Positions 1 to 10,200 of a stretch of 12,015 bases of DNA are shown piece by piece. The DNA comes from Asterionellopsis glacialis (Eukaryota; Bacillariophyta; Plagiogrammaphyceae; Rhaphoneidales; Asterionellopsidaceae), in contig WKLE02003656.1 of NCBI GenBank assembly GCA_014885115.2, positions 6,465 to 18,479 on the forward strand, written 5' to 3'. A program made the position numbers and the translations under genes. The number at the start of each line of letters is the position of its first letter. The stretch's first letter is position 1. The notes under the pieces were generated by a model, which did not search any database, was not told the origin of the DNA, and saw only the letters and a program-made list of their open reading frames with translations.

Positions 1-180
1 AGAATGATACGATGTATCTAAGCATGATACAACACGAGAATCTTGCAGTTCCACATCCCATACCTTGATATTGTTGTCCCAACTTCCTGTAATGATACTG
101 TTTGGATTTTGTTGTGACAATGAATCATTCCCCCATGACAAATTTCCTGTCTTACTTTTCTTCACTCGTTGCTGCTGCAT
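1..180 (-). CDS. WD40-repeat protein, 5' part only (runs off the window)
   Basis: An open frame of 60 codons runs from an ATG at 180-178 to the window edge without a stop. Residues 12-45 read as one WD40 blade: a beta-strand NLSW, then SIITGSWDNNIKVWDVE, the classic GSWDNxIKVWD ending. The SWDN signature is common in the Rae1/Bub3/Gle2 group of nuclear-pore and spindle-checkpoint propellers, but one blade cannot fix the family. The start lies inside the 3' end of the ureide gene on the same strand, 29 nt upstream of the end of that gene's stop, in another frame. Alternatively, a GTAAGA donor at 155 and a CAG acceptor ending at 98 would splice the ureide ORF in frame into this blade (58-nt intron), but that would delete the NLSW strand. 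The WD40 coding character is clear; the gene model is not. Confidence 0.5.
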   Translation of the reverse strand, partial: MQQQRVKKSKTGNLSWGNDSLSQQNPNSIITGSWDNNIKVWDVELQDSRVVSCLDTSYHS

Positions 181-1075
181 GCACGGCAGCTGTAACTTCG
201 CTTGCCGTTGCCCACTTGATGTTGGAAGTTAACTGCAACCTTCCAAAAGCTTTGTCAAGCTCATAAGCGGTAGCTGGCGTTCCGGCAACAAAAGTGTGCA
301 TGCCGAGGCAGACCACACGTGGCTCCCCCGACTCACGGGCCTCATCAGCAAGCTGGAGAATATGACTTTCTAATGCAGCCGCATACTCTCTTGGAGACAA
401 GTTTCTCGTGAGGACGAGAGAGAAATCATTTGTTTCCATTGAATATGGCAGACACACTACATCTGGCGAACGTTCCTCAGTCTTAATTGTCGCATCAGAG
501 CTTTTATCCTTTACTACAAGGCCAAAAGGCACGTCATCGTCCACAAAATCTAACAACGTCTGAATGCCGGCATCTGCCAATAAACTCGACGTTTGTGTAG
601 TAACAGAAAACCCTGGCGTTAACCACGTGGTCGTCTTTTTGCCCCCAAAGGCTGCATCCAAACGATCCAGGCAGGTGGATATTGCTTTTTTTTCCTCTTC
701 GATGGAAAGCCCCACATGACCTCCATTCGAATTGTTTGCACCATGAGCCCCTATTTCCCATCCTGCCTCTTTCCTGTAAGTACGAAGCTGATTCATAACC
801 GCTGGCGTATCAACAAGATCACTGCTCACTACAGCCGTGCATGGAATGTTGTGTTTACGCAGCAAAGTTGCCATGCGTGGCAATCCCCGCCGATTGCCGT
901 AATCACGCCAGCCCTTGTTCGCCACCTCTGGCTGAGTCTTGTTCAAGTGCGGCTGTACACTTGGCCCAAATGTGTTGGGATCAAATGACTCGACATTCAG
1001 GACAGGGACAACCCACACACAACCGTTGGTATGATTGTTGTTCCTGCCCCAGGTCCCAACCTCGACCCGTTTCAC
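152..1075 (-). other. PuuE-type allantoinase (polysaccharide-deacetylase fold) domain
   Basis: This is the C-terminal domain, residues about 327-633, entirely within exon 5. The order of motifs follows bacterial PuuE rather than chitin or peptidoglycan deacetylases: DYGNR near the start, WEIGAHG, then a WLTPGF segment and LLADAGIQTLLDFVDDDVPF, where PuuE proteins have a similar 'WVNDDQP' segment. PuuE allantoinases are cofactor-independent, in contrast to the metal-dependent amidohydrolase-type allantoinases of plants and most bacteria (established knowledge). Confidence 0.85.
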
Positions 1076-2496
1076 ACAATCACCATAAGTACCTACTTTG
1101 GAAGTTTCTTTAGTTTGTACCTCCGTTGCAAGCCTATTCGCAGAGTCTATCAGTCCCAGCTTCTCAACAAATGGTCTTGGATCTGGGAATCTCAGTATGA
1201 CATCATCATAAATATCTGTATTTTTAATCTTGCAGCGTAGATAAGAGGTTAGGAAACGTGAGAAAAATGATAATAGAAAGATTGATGACTAGTTAAGACT
1301 ATACATAAATGCATATTCTCACTCACCTTGTAACAATCACCAAAGTCCATTGGACCAGCCTCTTCCATACTGGCAAGGGCTTCAACAACCTCAGTCGTGT
1401 TGATGATGAATGTTGTGAGTGGCGGTCCCACAGAAACGGGGAAGTCATGCCATGTCCCCTTTTTAATGATGATGCCACACCCGCCTGGAATAATATATGC
1501 TTTAATCCGGTTGAAGTCAGGAAATAGGCGCTGCCCCTCGGTCAAGTCATCACGATCATGCGTTGGTTCACCCAAAACAAAAAGGCCTGGGGTACTCCCC
1601 ACGCACATGAATCCCTGCGTCATCTCCATGTGCCGTTCCAACCACTACAAAATTAAATAAGAAAAATGTTAAGCAAGACTTGAAGACTGCAAACGGATGG
1701 AGCGATTCAAAGAAATAATGACTAAACTTACCGACACGCGGTTGTCGTCGCGCCACTTGATGCGAGCTTGTCGAACGCACGGTTGATCCTTCCAGTCTGC
1801 GTGCTCAAAATTTGCCCCTTCGGCGACTGTATCATAGAATGGGATGCTACAGTATTGGATAGAAAGTGTGTCAGATATAGTATAAGACTTTTCCCTTCCT
1901 TTGTGTGTATATATGAGGAAAACATTTTTTTTCTTTATCATCATCTGATTTGCTCTCATACGACATGACACTCTCGATCTCACCTAATTTCATCCTCTTG
2001 TTTGATGACATCGTCATCGTCTGTAATCATCCATCCTACATTCTTGGTGTTCTCTTTCGTAGCCACCACTAGTTCCAGAAAATGATCGGGTGGTTCTTCG
2101 GCGTCTTCGGAATCCTCGCTGCTTGTGTCATCATATGCTGCCTCGAGTTCTTCGGCCTGTATGAATGAAAATATTCCACAACGCATATTATTATTACCGT
2201 ACATTTAGGTACATTACACGGATGTTTGTGCAACGGTTTGCACATCACTCATACTGTAAGCAGGACTTGAGACTTACCAGAGCTCTATAATCGAAATCCA
2301 TCCCTCCCAAACGGCATTGGGTAATCACTTGGGATGCACTACTGTGTCTTTGCCCATTACTCCGCAAATCAACAACATCTGTTCCTGTTTCTCGACTGAA
2401 CGATATCCTGTTGGAGGGTCGCCTTTCACTCGTTGCCATGGCAGCTCCTAGCTTGTAGCTGCTCATTCGTCTCTGTGAATTTGGGTCACTTGCCAT
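152..2496 (-). CDS. Ureidoglycolate lyase / PuuE-type allantoinase fusion protein (5 exons)
   Basis: Predicted exons on the minus strand are 2496-2278, 2156-1984, 1846-1732, 1644-1327 and 1228-152, with introns of 121, 137, 87 and 98 nt. All have GT donors and AG acceptors and keep frame, giving about 633 residues. Residues 1-73 are Ser/Arg-rich and 74-97 acidic. Residues about 100-275 match ureidoglycolate lyase: LERHMEMTQGF (171-181) and KGTWHDFP (231-238) align with the family's LERHxxGTQxF and WHxP motifs. Residues about 327-633 match PuuE-type allantoinase: WRDYGNR (382-388), WEIGAHGANNSN (432-443), WLTPGF, LDFVDDDVPF, LPYSMETND and LGMHTFVAGTPA. PuuE enzymes hydrolyse allantoin to allantoate; ureidoglycolate lyase splits ureidoglycolate to glyoxylate and urea. 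Together they suggest purine-nitrogen salvage. The allantoicase step between them is not in this protein. No signal peptide is obvious. Confidence 0.85.
1327..2078 (-). other. Ureidoglycolate lyase (AllA-like) domain of the fusion protein
   Basis: This covers residues about 100-275, encoded by most of exon 2 plus exons 3 and 4. The strongest family motifs are in exon 4: LERH at 171-174, TQGF, a conserved glycine-rich turn PGGCGIII and TWHDFP (His235). These correspond to the LERHPLGTQAF and VWHHPL stretches of E. coli AllA, from knowledge of the family. The start of the domain is less certain because residues 98-130 are interrupted by an acidic stretch (four consecutive Asp) that bacterial enzymes lack. 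Confidence 0.8.
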
Positions 2497-2577
2497 CTTG
2501 AGAGGTTATTGCTCGAGTTGCGCAACTTGGTGAAGACAAAACTTGTGGTCTCGTCGCAGTAAGACCAAACCTTTATT

Positions 2578-3302
2578 GGTACCTAGAGAGTGCCTGTAGA
2601 TTCTACTGTCCTCAGCTGAGGACAAATCCTTGGCACTTAGACAACTAGCCTACTTGAACCACTTGACAGAAGATCTGATTGTTTTTGATTACACAGTATG
2701 TACGCTAAATTGAGAAAGAATTATTATACCAGGTATGCTACCTGGGTATCTGGTACGGTACAGTCAGTATGGGAAAGGTACCTGTAGATTACACTGCAGT
2801 AGAAATGGAACAAAAAAAAGATGCACGATAATCGAAATTTTCGGTAATTAACACAGGAATATAAGGTACGAGTACAGGTAGTTCTACAGTAACTCAGACA
2901 AAAAACAACTGGTACCTTGGTACAAGGTTTAGTAAAGAATAAACAGTATTACAGTACCTGTACCAGGTACCCGGTATTCATTATAATTGGTCCTCGTTTA
3001 TCGTATCGAATCTACCTCTATCTACATTCTACCTGGTACCATGTAGAGGACCTACCGTACCTGGTACAGGTACGTACTAAGCTATAAATTCCTTGGGTAC
3101 AGGTAATGACTTAGTCATTGTTGTACCAGGTACATCACAAATTCGGCTTTTTCCGGGCAAATGATTACCTTCCCTTTCCCGGAACGGAACCCTGCCGGGT
3201 CGACAAATTACGTACCTGTGGGCGCTCTTTTTTTGTGGAACAGAGGGCCGTACCAGGTAACCTCATTTCTCTCTTCTCTAGAGAGTCTCGATTAAAACGT
3301 AC
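2578..3302. repeat. Cluster of GTAC-centred palindromic motifs
   Basis: By hand count, GTAC occurs 23 times in these 725 bp, against about three expected by chance. Most copies sit in longer variants such as GGTACC, CCTGTACC and ACCAGGTAC. The 17-mer GTACCTGTACCAGGTAC at 2954-2970 is present as its exact reverse complement at 3057-3073, and each is itself an inverted repeat with 7-nt arms (GTACCTG / CAGGTAC) around a 3-nt centre. Weaker variants occur at about 2746-2761, 2866-2880, 3031-3039, 3121-3135 and 3249-3258. Spacing is irregular. It may be a decayed foldback or satellite repeat, or an array of binding sites. Confidence 0.8.
3105..3119. promoter_or_regulatory. Perfect inverted repeat resembling a bZIP site
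   Basis: AATGACT-T-AGTCATT is a perfect 7-nt inverted repeat around a single base. Its TGACT/AGTCA half-sites resemble those bound by AP-1/GCN4-type bZIP proteins, although the usual site TGA(C/G)TCA has overlapping half-sites. It lies about 320 bp upstream of the megasynthase start. A role is inference. Confidence 0.3.
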
Positions 3303-3439
3303 GAGCGAATGGCCTGTGACATCCCTCGCAAACAAATATGACAGCTCTCGACACACACCAAACTTTCGACAACTGTTTGAGTCATAACATCATATATACT
3401 TAGATATTACACCAACGATTCCTTCTTCCTCTAGCACTC

Positions 3440-4270
3440 ATGATTCTCGTCTGCTTCCCTTGGGCCGCGGGCTCCTCCGTCATCTATGCACCTTGGCATA
3501 ATCATCCGGCTCTCAAGGCGGTGTTTACTTCCATCATCTCCGTTGACTACCCTGGACGTGCCAGCCGATCCGATGAGAAACCCATTGAGCGTATCGCTCC
3601 ATTGGTTCAAAGCATTCTCAACAAGTACAAATGCTTTGATCAAAGCAACAAAGAGCCAATTGTTCTCTTCGGTCATTCTTTTGGCGCTATTGTTGCTTTT
3701 GAGGTAGCTCGTCATCTCGAAGAACGTGGCATGCAGCCCAGGGCGGTGTTTGTTTCTGCCTCCGTGCCACCAAGCAAGACGCCGCTGGTCGAGACAGCCG
3801 TGTCCAAGTTGAGCGTTGACGAAATCTGCGACTATTTTGCATCAAAGGGCAATCCTGTGAGTGACGTTTTGCGCAGTACACCCGAGTTCATGGATATCTT
3901 TGTCCGAAATGTGAGGGTTGATTACACGTGCCTTGAGACGTACCCCAAATCGGAGTCAAAGTTGAATGCTCCTTTGATTGTTGTTGGGGGAGGTCTCGAT
4001 GAAGGTGTCTCCGTGGAAGACTTGAAGAATTGGAACATTCATGCCTATCAGGCAGAGACAAAGACACAGGAAGAATCCTTTACCCTCAACCACACCGTGG
4101 GCAGCAAAACAGGAGTTTCTTTGAAGATTGATGATTCTTCCGCTGCCAAAAATGTGGATGCTCGTGACACTGGGCAAGTACTGATGACAAAAGTGTTTCA
4201 TAGCCATGGCCACTTCTACCTCAACGACGAAACTATCAAGTCTGATCTTGCTGACTTCATTTCCGAAACT
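3440..4270 (+). other. N-terminal type II thioesterase domain
   Basis: Residues 1-277 have the GrsT/SrfA-TEII pattern: the opening LVCFPWAAGSS, the nucleophile elbow GHSFG (Ser80), a probable Asp187 in GGGLDEG and a probable His258 in HGHFYL. Type II thioesterases clear misprimed or stalled acyl groups from carrier proteins; they are usually separate proteins or C-terminal domains. Here the domain leads the synthase. Asp187 and His258 are 71 residues apart, against 26-28 in surfactin and rifamycin TEII, so a polar insertion of about 43 residues lies between them. Confidence 0.85.
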
Positions 4271-7200
4271 GTATCATCACTCGGCACCAAAGTTTTAGCA
4301 AAAGAGGATTTTGAGGAGGAAGAAGCCGAGACCCTGGAGCATATCCGTGCTGCTTTCGCCAAAGCTCTTGGGAATATTTCCGGCAAAATTTCACCAGATG
4401 CTCACTTCTTTAATGAGCTGGGAGGGACTAGTTTAGATACTATGATTCTCACAGCCCATCTCCAAGGAACTGTTGGGTTGAGAGTGACTCAGAATGAAAT
4501 CATACTCCATCCAACACTGAACTCCCTTACTGAGCGCATCATCGATCTGAAGAAGCTGTCGTTAAATGCTCCTACTTTGGATCCGATTGAGTCAGATGGA
4601 CGTTGGTATCCAGCTTCTCCAGGGCAAGAACAGATGGTAGCACTGTTCGAAACGGCACCCACCATGTACAACATGCCTACGACAGTCGAATTCCATGGCC
4701 ATGTTGACGCTGAAATGTTGCAAAAGGCTATGGAGCACGTGACAAAGCAACAGGAAGGGTTGAGAACTGTGGTAAAGGTTGATATGGTAAGTTGAAATGG
4801 CATCGCTTAGATGCAATGTAATTTCAAAATCTTTTCTAACAGTGAGCAATGTGATTATTTCCTTCTCAGGTGACGCAGAAAGTTATGCAGAAGGTATTGC
4901 ATGTGGATCAAGCAAGAGACTGCTTTGAATTTGTTCTGATCCAGGCACTCAACAACGATGCTGCAAGAATGATTATCGAGAGAGAAAGTGGCTTTGTTTT
5001 TGATTTGGGTAAGCCTCCTGTATTCAGGGCGGTGCTTGTGAAGACGCCCTCTAGTTATCTCTTACTTCTCAATCAGCATCACGTTGGAGCTGATGGATGG
5101 TCAAGGACACAGTATAGAAGTCAAATATTGAAAGCATACTTAGCCTTGACGCGTGGAGAAAAACCCGAAACAGTCCCAAGTCATCCGTCATATGTCGATT
5201 GGACGATGTATACCCGCCGTCTTCTTTTTGATCATGGACAAAAGGAGAAACAATTGGCGTATTGGAAAGACAAACTAGCTGATTTGCCTGTGTTGGACTT
5301 ACCTCTTGATCACAGCCGACCAATGGTATTGAGCAGTCGTGGGGCACGCATACCCGTCACTATTTCGACAGAACTTACCAGCAAGTTCTCTAGTTTGATG
5401 GCCAAGGCAAACGCAAACTTATTCGTGGGCCTGCTGTCACTGTACATGACGTTATTGAACGCTTGGGGTGGAGGTGAAAAGTTCTCAATCGGAGTTGCCA
5501 TAGCTAACCGGCAACACGAAGGGCTTGATAAGTTGGTTGGTTACATGGCCAACGAAGTTGCCATTGTCGGAGACTTCTCTCAAGACCCTAATTTTGTTGA
5601 CATATTGAGTCAGATCCGTAAGAATGTTCTTGAAGCGATGGGGAATGCTGACGTTCCCTTTCATGAGGTCTGCGAAGAGATAAAAGTTGAGAGGAGTAGT
5701 AGCCGCACATCAGTCTTCCAAGCAATGTTTGCGTTGCAAGAGGCCGAATGGCACAGCTTGGATGACATCTCTCCTAAAAGCGAAGAGGATGGTGTCAGCT
5801 TCAACCTCAAACAATATAACCATCATACGTCCAAGTTTGAAGTCCATTTGCAGCTTCGACATGATGGAAAGGGAGGACTTGAAGGAGATTTTCATGTGGC
5901 CACGGATTTGTTCTTGTTCGAAACAGGCGAGCGTATGATTGAGGCGTTCATTAAATTGATGCAGGCATGTGTCGACGAGCCCGAGCTGTCAGTTACCCAG
6001 TAAGTCTTGTTATCTGTTCATTGTTTGTCTCGTTTACATTCATTCAATCTTTTCTTACGCTTAACATTTACACCATGCCACTTTTGTGTTCTAGACATGA
6101 TATTAGACCTAAGAAAGACAGAGAGATCATCGATCGGGTCAATAACACTAGCATACTTTTCAATGAGATTAGGTGAGGTATACGTACCGTGTAGACATTT
6201 TAGAATGAGCATGTTCTGGATTCTTATTCATATACTCGTCTTTGTCACTTGCATGCATAGTCTTTGGGACAGGATTGAGAGTATCTCTGGAGACAATACA
6301 GCGTTTAAGATCCACGGGGATGAAATAAATGAAGTGTCTTACAACGAGCTCAGAGAGAAGTCAAAGAAAGTTGCGCACTTTCTTGCAAATCTCAGAGACA
6401 CTTTCAACACACAGTGCGTGGGCATTCTCGTTAGGAATTCAGCGGAAGGGATCATGATGATTCTTGGAACAAATTTAGCAGGGATGACATCCGTCATCTT
6501 AGATATTGACAAGACTCCGATCAATCGTATTGACATGATCTTGAAGGATGCCAACGTTCGCACGGTTCTTGTCATGGATAAAGAGGATGTCTTGGTAGGG
6601 TCTTTGTGCAACGACTTCTCAATATTTACTTGGATGGATGCGTTGAATGAAGAACAAACTGAAGGACGTGTTATCTACCCACGCAGTGAGGATCATCCAT
6701 TTGCAATCTATTATACAAGGTGAGTCATCTTTCTTTCGACACCATCACTTTTCTGCAAAGTAAAATCTTACCTAAATTTCTTCTCTATCTTTAGTGGCAC
6801 AACTGGGTTGCCTAAAGGAGTTGTGATTGAACAACGTAATGTGACCAATCTTTGGAATTGGTGGCTGGATTACTTCTCGCTCTGTGAGGATGACCGTTGT
6901 ATGCTGTTCTCGTCATTATCCTTCATCATGAGTATACGACAATGGCTTCCTCCACTTATTATTGGTGCCTCAGTTACCATCCCTAGGAGTGCCTTGGAGT
7001 TTGAATCGGCTATTGTTGAATGTGGAGTGAACAAGCTTGTTTGCACCCCTTCGGCTTTAGCCGCTCTCGATATTGATAAGGCTGGCCAGCATATTAAAGA
7101 GATCCAGGTAGCAGGCGAGCCTCCTCAGAAGAAGACATTGGAGTTGTGGAGTAAAAGGGTGGAGAAGCTTCACATTGGGCGTAAGTGGAACATATGCATT

Positions 7201-10200
7201 CTCCTGTTGCTGTTGTTGTTGTTGCATACGGATCGGTGACCTTTCCTCTAACCCGCCATCATCTTCCACTCTCTTATATCTTAGTGGGTCCGACAGAGCT
7301 GTGTGCACACGCACTTTGTGGCCAATTTGATGGTGATAAGATATCTATCGGTTTGCCAGCAGCTAATGTACGGGCATACGTGGTCAATAAGCATGGTAAT
7401 CAGATTCCGAACAACTGTGTTGGCGAACTGTGGGTCGCTGGAGATAATGTGGCTAATGGTTACTTGAATCGCGATGCCGAAAACAAGAAACATTTCTCCA
7501 CAGATGCATTTGTCGGCGATGGCCGGGGTCTCTACAAGACAGGTGATTTGTGTAAGAGATTAGCAGATGGGAGGATTCAGTTCATTGGAAGGAGAGACAA
7601 ACAAATCAAGCTTAATGGATACAGGTGAGGCTACCACATTTGCATTTCCTCGTCCTCGGACCATCTCTATCCTTTGCTCACTTCACTTTACTCTTATTGA
7701 CCTGGCAACAGAATTGAAATCGGTGACATCCAAAATGCGATGCCCCCTAGCGTCAAAAATTCATTGGTCATGATCTATAATGGTCAGCTTGTTGCTTTCG
7801 TTATGCCTAAAGTGAAAACGACCTCAGTTACACGCGCGCTGGAAAACAAACTACCAACTTATATGGTCCCATCTCGAATTCTTTCTGTTGAGAAATTTCC
7901 TCTCAACAAGAACCGAAAGGTGGATACGGATTCTCTCCTAAAACTCATTCAGAGCGACACAACTCATTCCGCTGATAATGAGTGCAGCACAACCGAAACT
8001 CACGTTGAAAAAGTGATGAAGATGGTCTGGTCTGAAGTCCTCCGAGTCAGCCCTGCAGATCTAAGCAGAAGTGATAACTTCTTCAGTCGCGGGGGCACCT
8101 CTTTAACGGCAGTGATCATGGCTAGAAAGCTGGCTCAAATGTTATCAACGGATGTTAGCGTTCAAGGTAAGACTTTTTTCAAGTGATTTGAATGTTTCAT
8201 TTTCATGCAAATGTTTTCGATTTCGACTCAGCGCCGACCATCACGTATCACGTACCTCAGATGTATTCACCTACCAGACGATCGCTAGCTTTTCTGAGCA
8301 TCTGGAGTCGGTATCAGACAATATTTTTGATGGTACTCCAGCCCCTCTCCGCTTTTTGGATAGTGGCTACCATGTTATCAACAATAAACTCTTTGCTTTG
8401 CTCCAGATTATTGGACTGATGGTAATGACAATAATCGTGGCGGTCCCGCTAATTGCAACCACCTTTGTGAGTGTCAGGTCAATCATTTGGTTCGGGCTCC
8501 CTGGTATCTTGCTATTCCCGCCCTTCGTTATGGTTGGTTGCATTGTACACATGGGATTAGTGCTCCTTACTAAGTGGGGGGTCATGGGAAGATTCGTTGA
8601 AGGAAAGGCAAAGACATTTACGTGGTATTTTTTGAAGTGGTGGCTCGTTCGGCGCGTCATTCATGTCTCATCTCTCTACACATGGGTATTTGACGAGACG
8701 CCATTGTCCAGTGTTTGGCTGAGGCTGCTAGGGGCAAAAATTGGTTCTGGGACAAGTTTTGAGCAACCTTACGTTCTTGAGCCTGACTTAGTTACAATCG
8801 GCGATGACTGTGTTCTCGAATTTGAAGCACAGCTATCAACCAGCGAGATAAAAGGAGGCGTAATCGAATTCCGTCGCATTAAAATCGCTGACAATGTCAA
8901 ACTGGGTGTACGTTCGGTGCTATTGGGAGGCACAAACGTTGAGAGTGGATGTGAGGTGTTGCCCAAGGCCGCTTTGGATTGGACAACAAGTCCCAAAGCC
9001 AACAAGCTTCTTGGTGGTTCTCCTGCTAAAGTTGTCGGCGAAACATCTGGCAACGCATGGAGATTGAAAACAAGCAAAGCATTCGTGTGCTGGCAATTAG
9101 TTGGTGTGGTCTTGGTTCTTCTCCTGATGGCTATGGTTGCTTTTTTGGGTGTGTCAATAGGTGAGATATCAATTATTTCATTACCACGTCATCTTTCTCC
9201 TCACCTTGATAGCTTACGCGATCAATCCCACTCTCACACGCATTGATGTTGCATCTTCTGATGTCACAGGAATTGTTCTGAGTGACAAGTATGGTTCAAT
9301 CGCTTTGATCGTATATTTGGGTGCACTCTTTAATACATTGTCATCCGTAATCTTCTTGCTGTTAGTAGCTTTTCTCTACCGAGCCATCCTTCCAAGATTG
9401 CAGCAAGGAAAAGTGTACTCCGGTTCATTTTTCTTGTGGAGGAAATGGTTGATGGACCGTCTCTTTCTGTCTCCAATGTTTCGCTTTGCGTCCGAGAGAA
9501 CTGTAAGTTGTTTTCGTTTTGTTTCAATATGTTAGATTGTATTTGGCATTTGAAGGCTAATACAGTTTATTGTTGCTTGTGTTTGCGATCCGCAGCTGCA
9601 GACAAGCTCCACATTTCCTTGGTACCTGAAGTTGCTGGGAGCAAAAATAGGGGCAAAGGCGTGGATGAACCACCCTTACATCAGAGTAGGAGTCAACTTT
9701 CTTGACATTGGATCGGATATTCACATGGGGATGCTTAGCTACATGACAACCGCACGAATTGACGGAAACGGAGTTTCATTTTACCCAACGATTATATTCG
9801 ATCATATCTCTTTTGGACAACGTTGTGTTGTGCTTTCGGGATCATGGATCGGGTCTAATTCTACTATCGGTGCAGAAACAATGATACCTCAAGATTTCGC
9901 ATTAGACGAAGGAGGAACTACGTTTGGCTCCACAGCGGTAACATTTTGTAGTTCCATGTCGCACGCCGAACGGGTTCACCAGACACAGCAAAGTTCTCGA
10001 ATGATAGAAGAGCACAGCCAGTACAGCCATCGCAGTGGGGTAAGGCTGACCGTCAAAGAGCTTGAAGATGAAGTAGGAAATGAAGAGACACCTGAGGGCG
10101 AAGACCAAAAAGAGCAGATCAGCCGCAGGCAAGATGTAGGAAATGAGATGTTTTGGACGTACGTCTTTGTCATGCTAACTCTGCAGGCATTGATTCCCCT

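Larger units (their letters stand above)
2497..3439. promoter_or_regulatory. Shared divergent 5' region of the ureide and megasynthase genes
   Basis: About 940 bp separate the two divergent start codons (2496 minus, 3440 plus), and no convincing coding sequence lies between them. A TATA-like CTATAAATT occurs at 3082-3090, and AT-rich stretches near 2976-2990 and 3388-3410 could hold other core-promoter elements; none is certain. The region is dominated by GTAC-centred motifs, described separately. Regulation of both genes from this segment is inference from geometry. Confidence 0.6.

Noticed and set aside
716..1240. Plus-strand open frames opposite the allantoinase exon
   Set aside because: They are shadows of the well-supported minus-strand coding exon.
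2578..3302. Possible CRISPR array
   Set aside because: The repeats are short, degenerate and irregularly spaced, and the genome is intron-bearing and eukaryotic.
3118..3387. Open frame of 89 codons upstream of the megasynthase
   Set aside because: It lies within the GTAC repeat cluster, shows no domain or motif, and an antisense frame overlaps it; likely chance.
6007..6260. N-terminal extension of the adenylation ORF read straight from 6007
   Set aside because: This stretch is two introns around a 78-nt exon (6095-6172); splicing restores the expected C-to-A linker in phase.
8232..8260. Earlier acceptor CTCAG at 8231 for intron 7
   Set aside because: It puts the following sequence in the wrong frame; the acceptor at 8260 continues the carrier helix and the long downstream frame.
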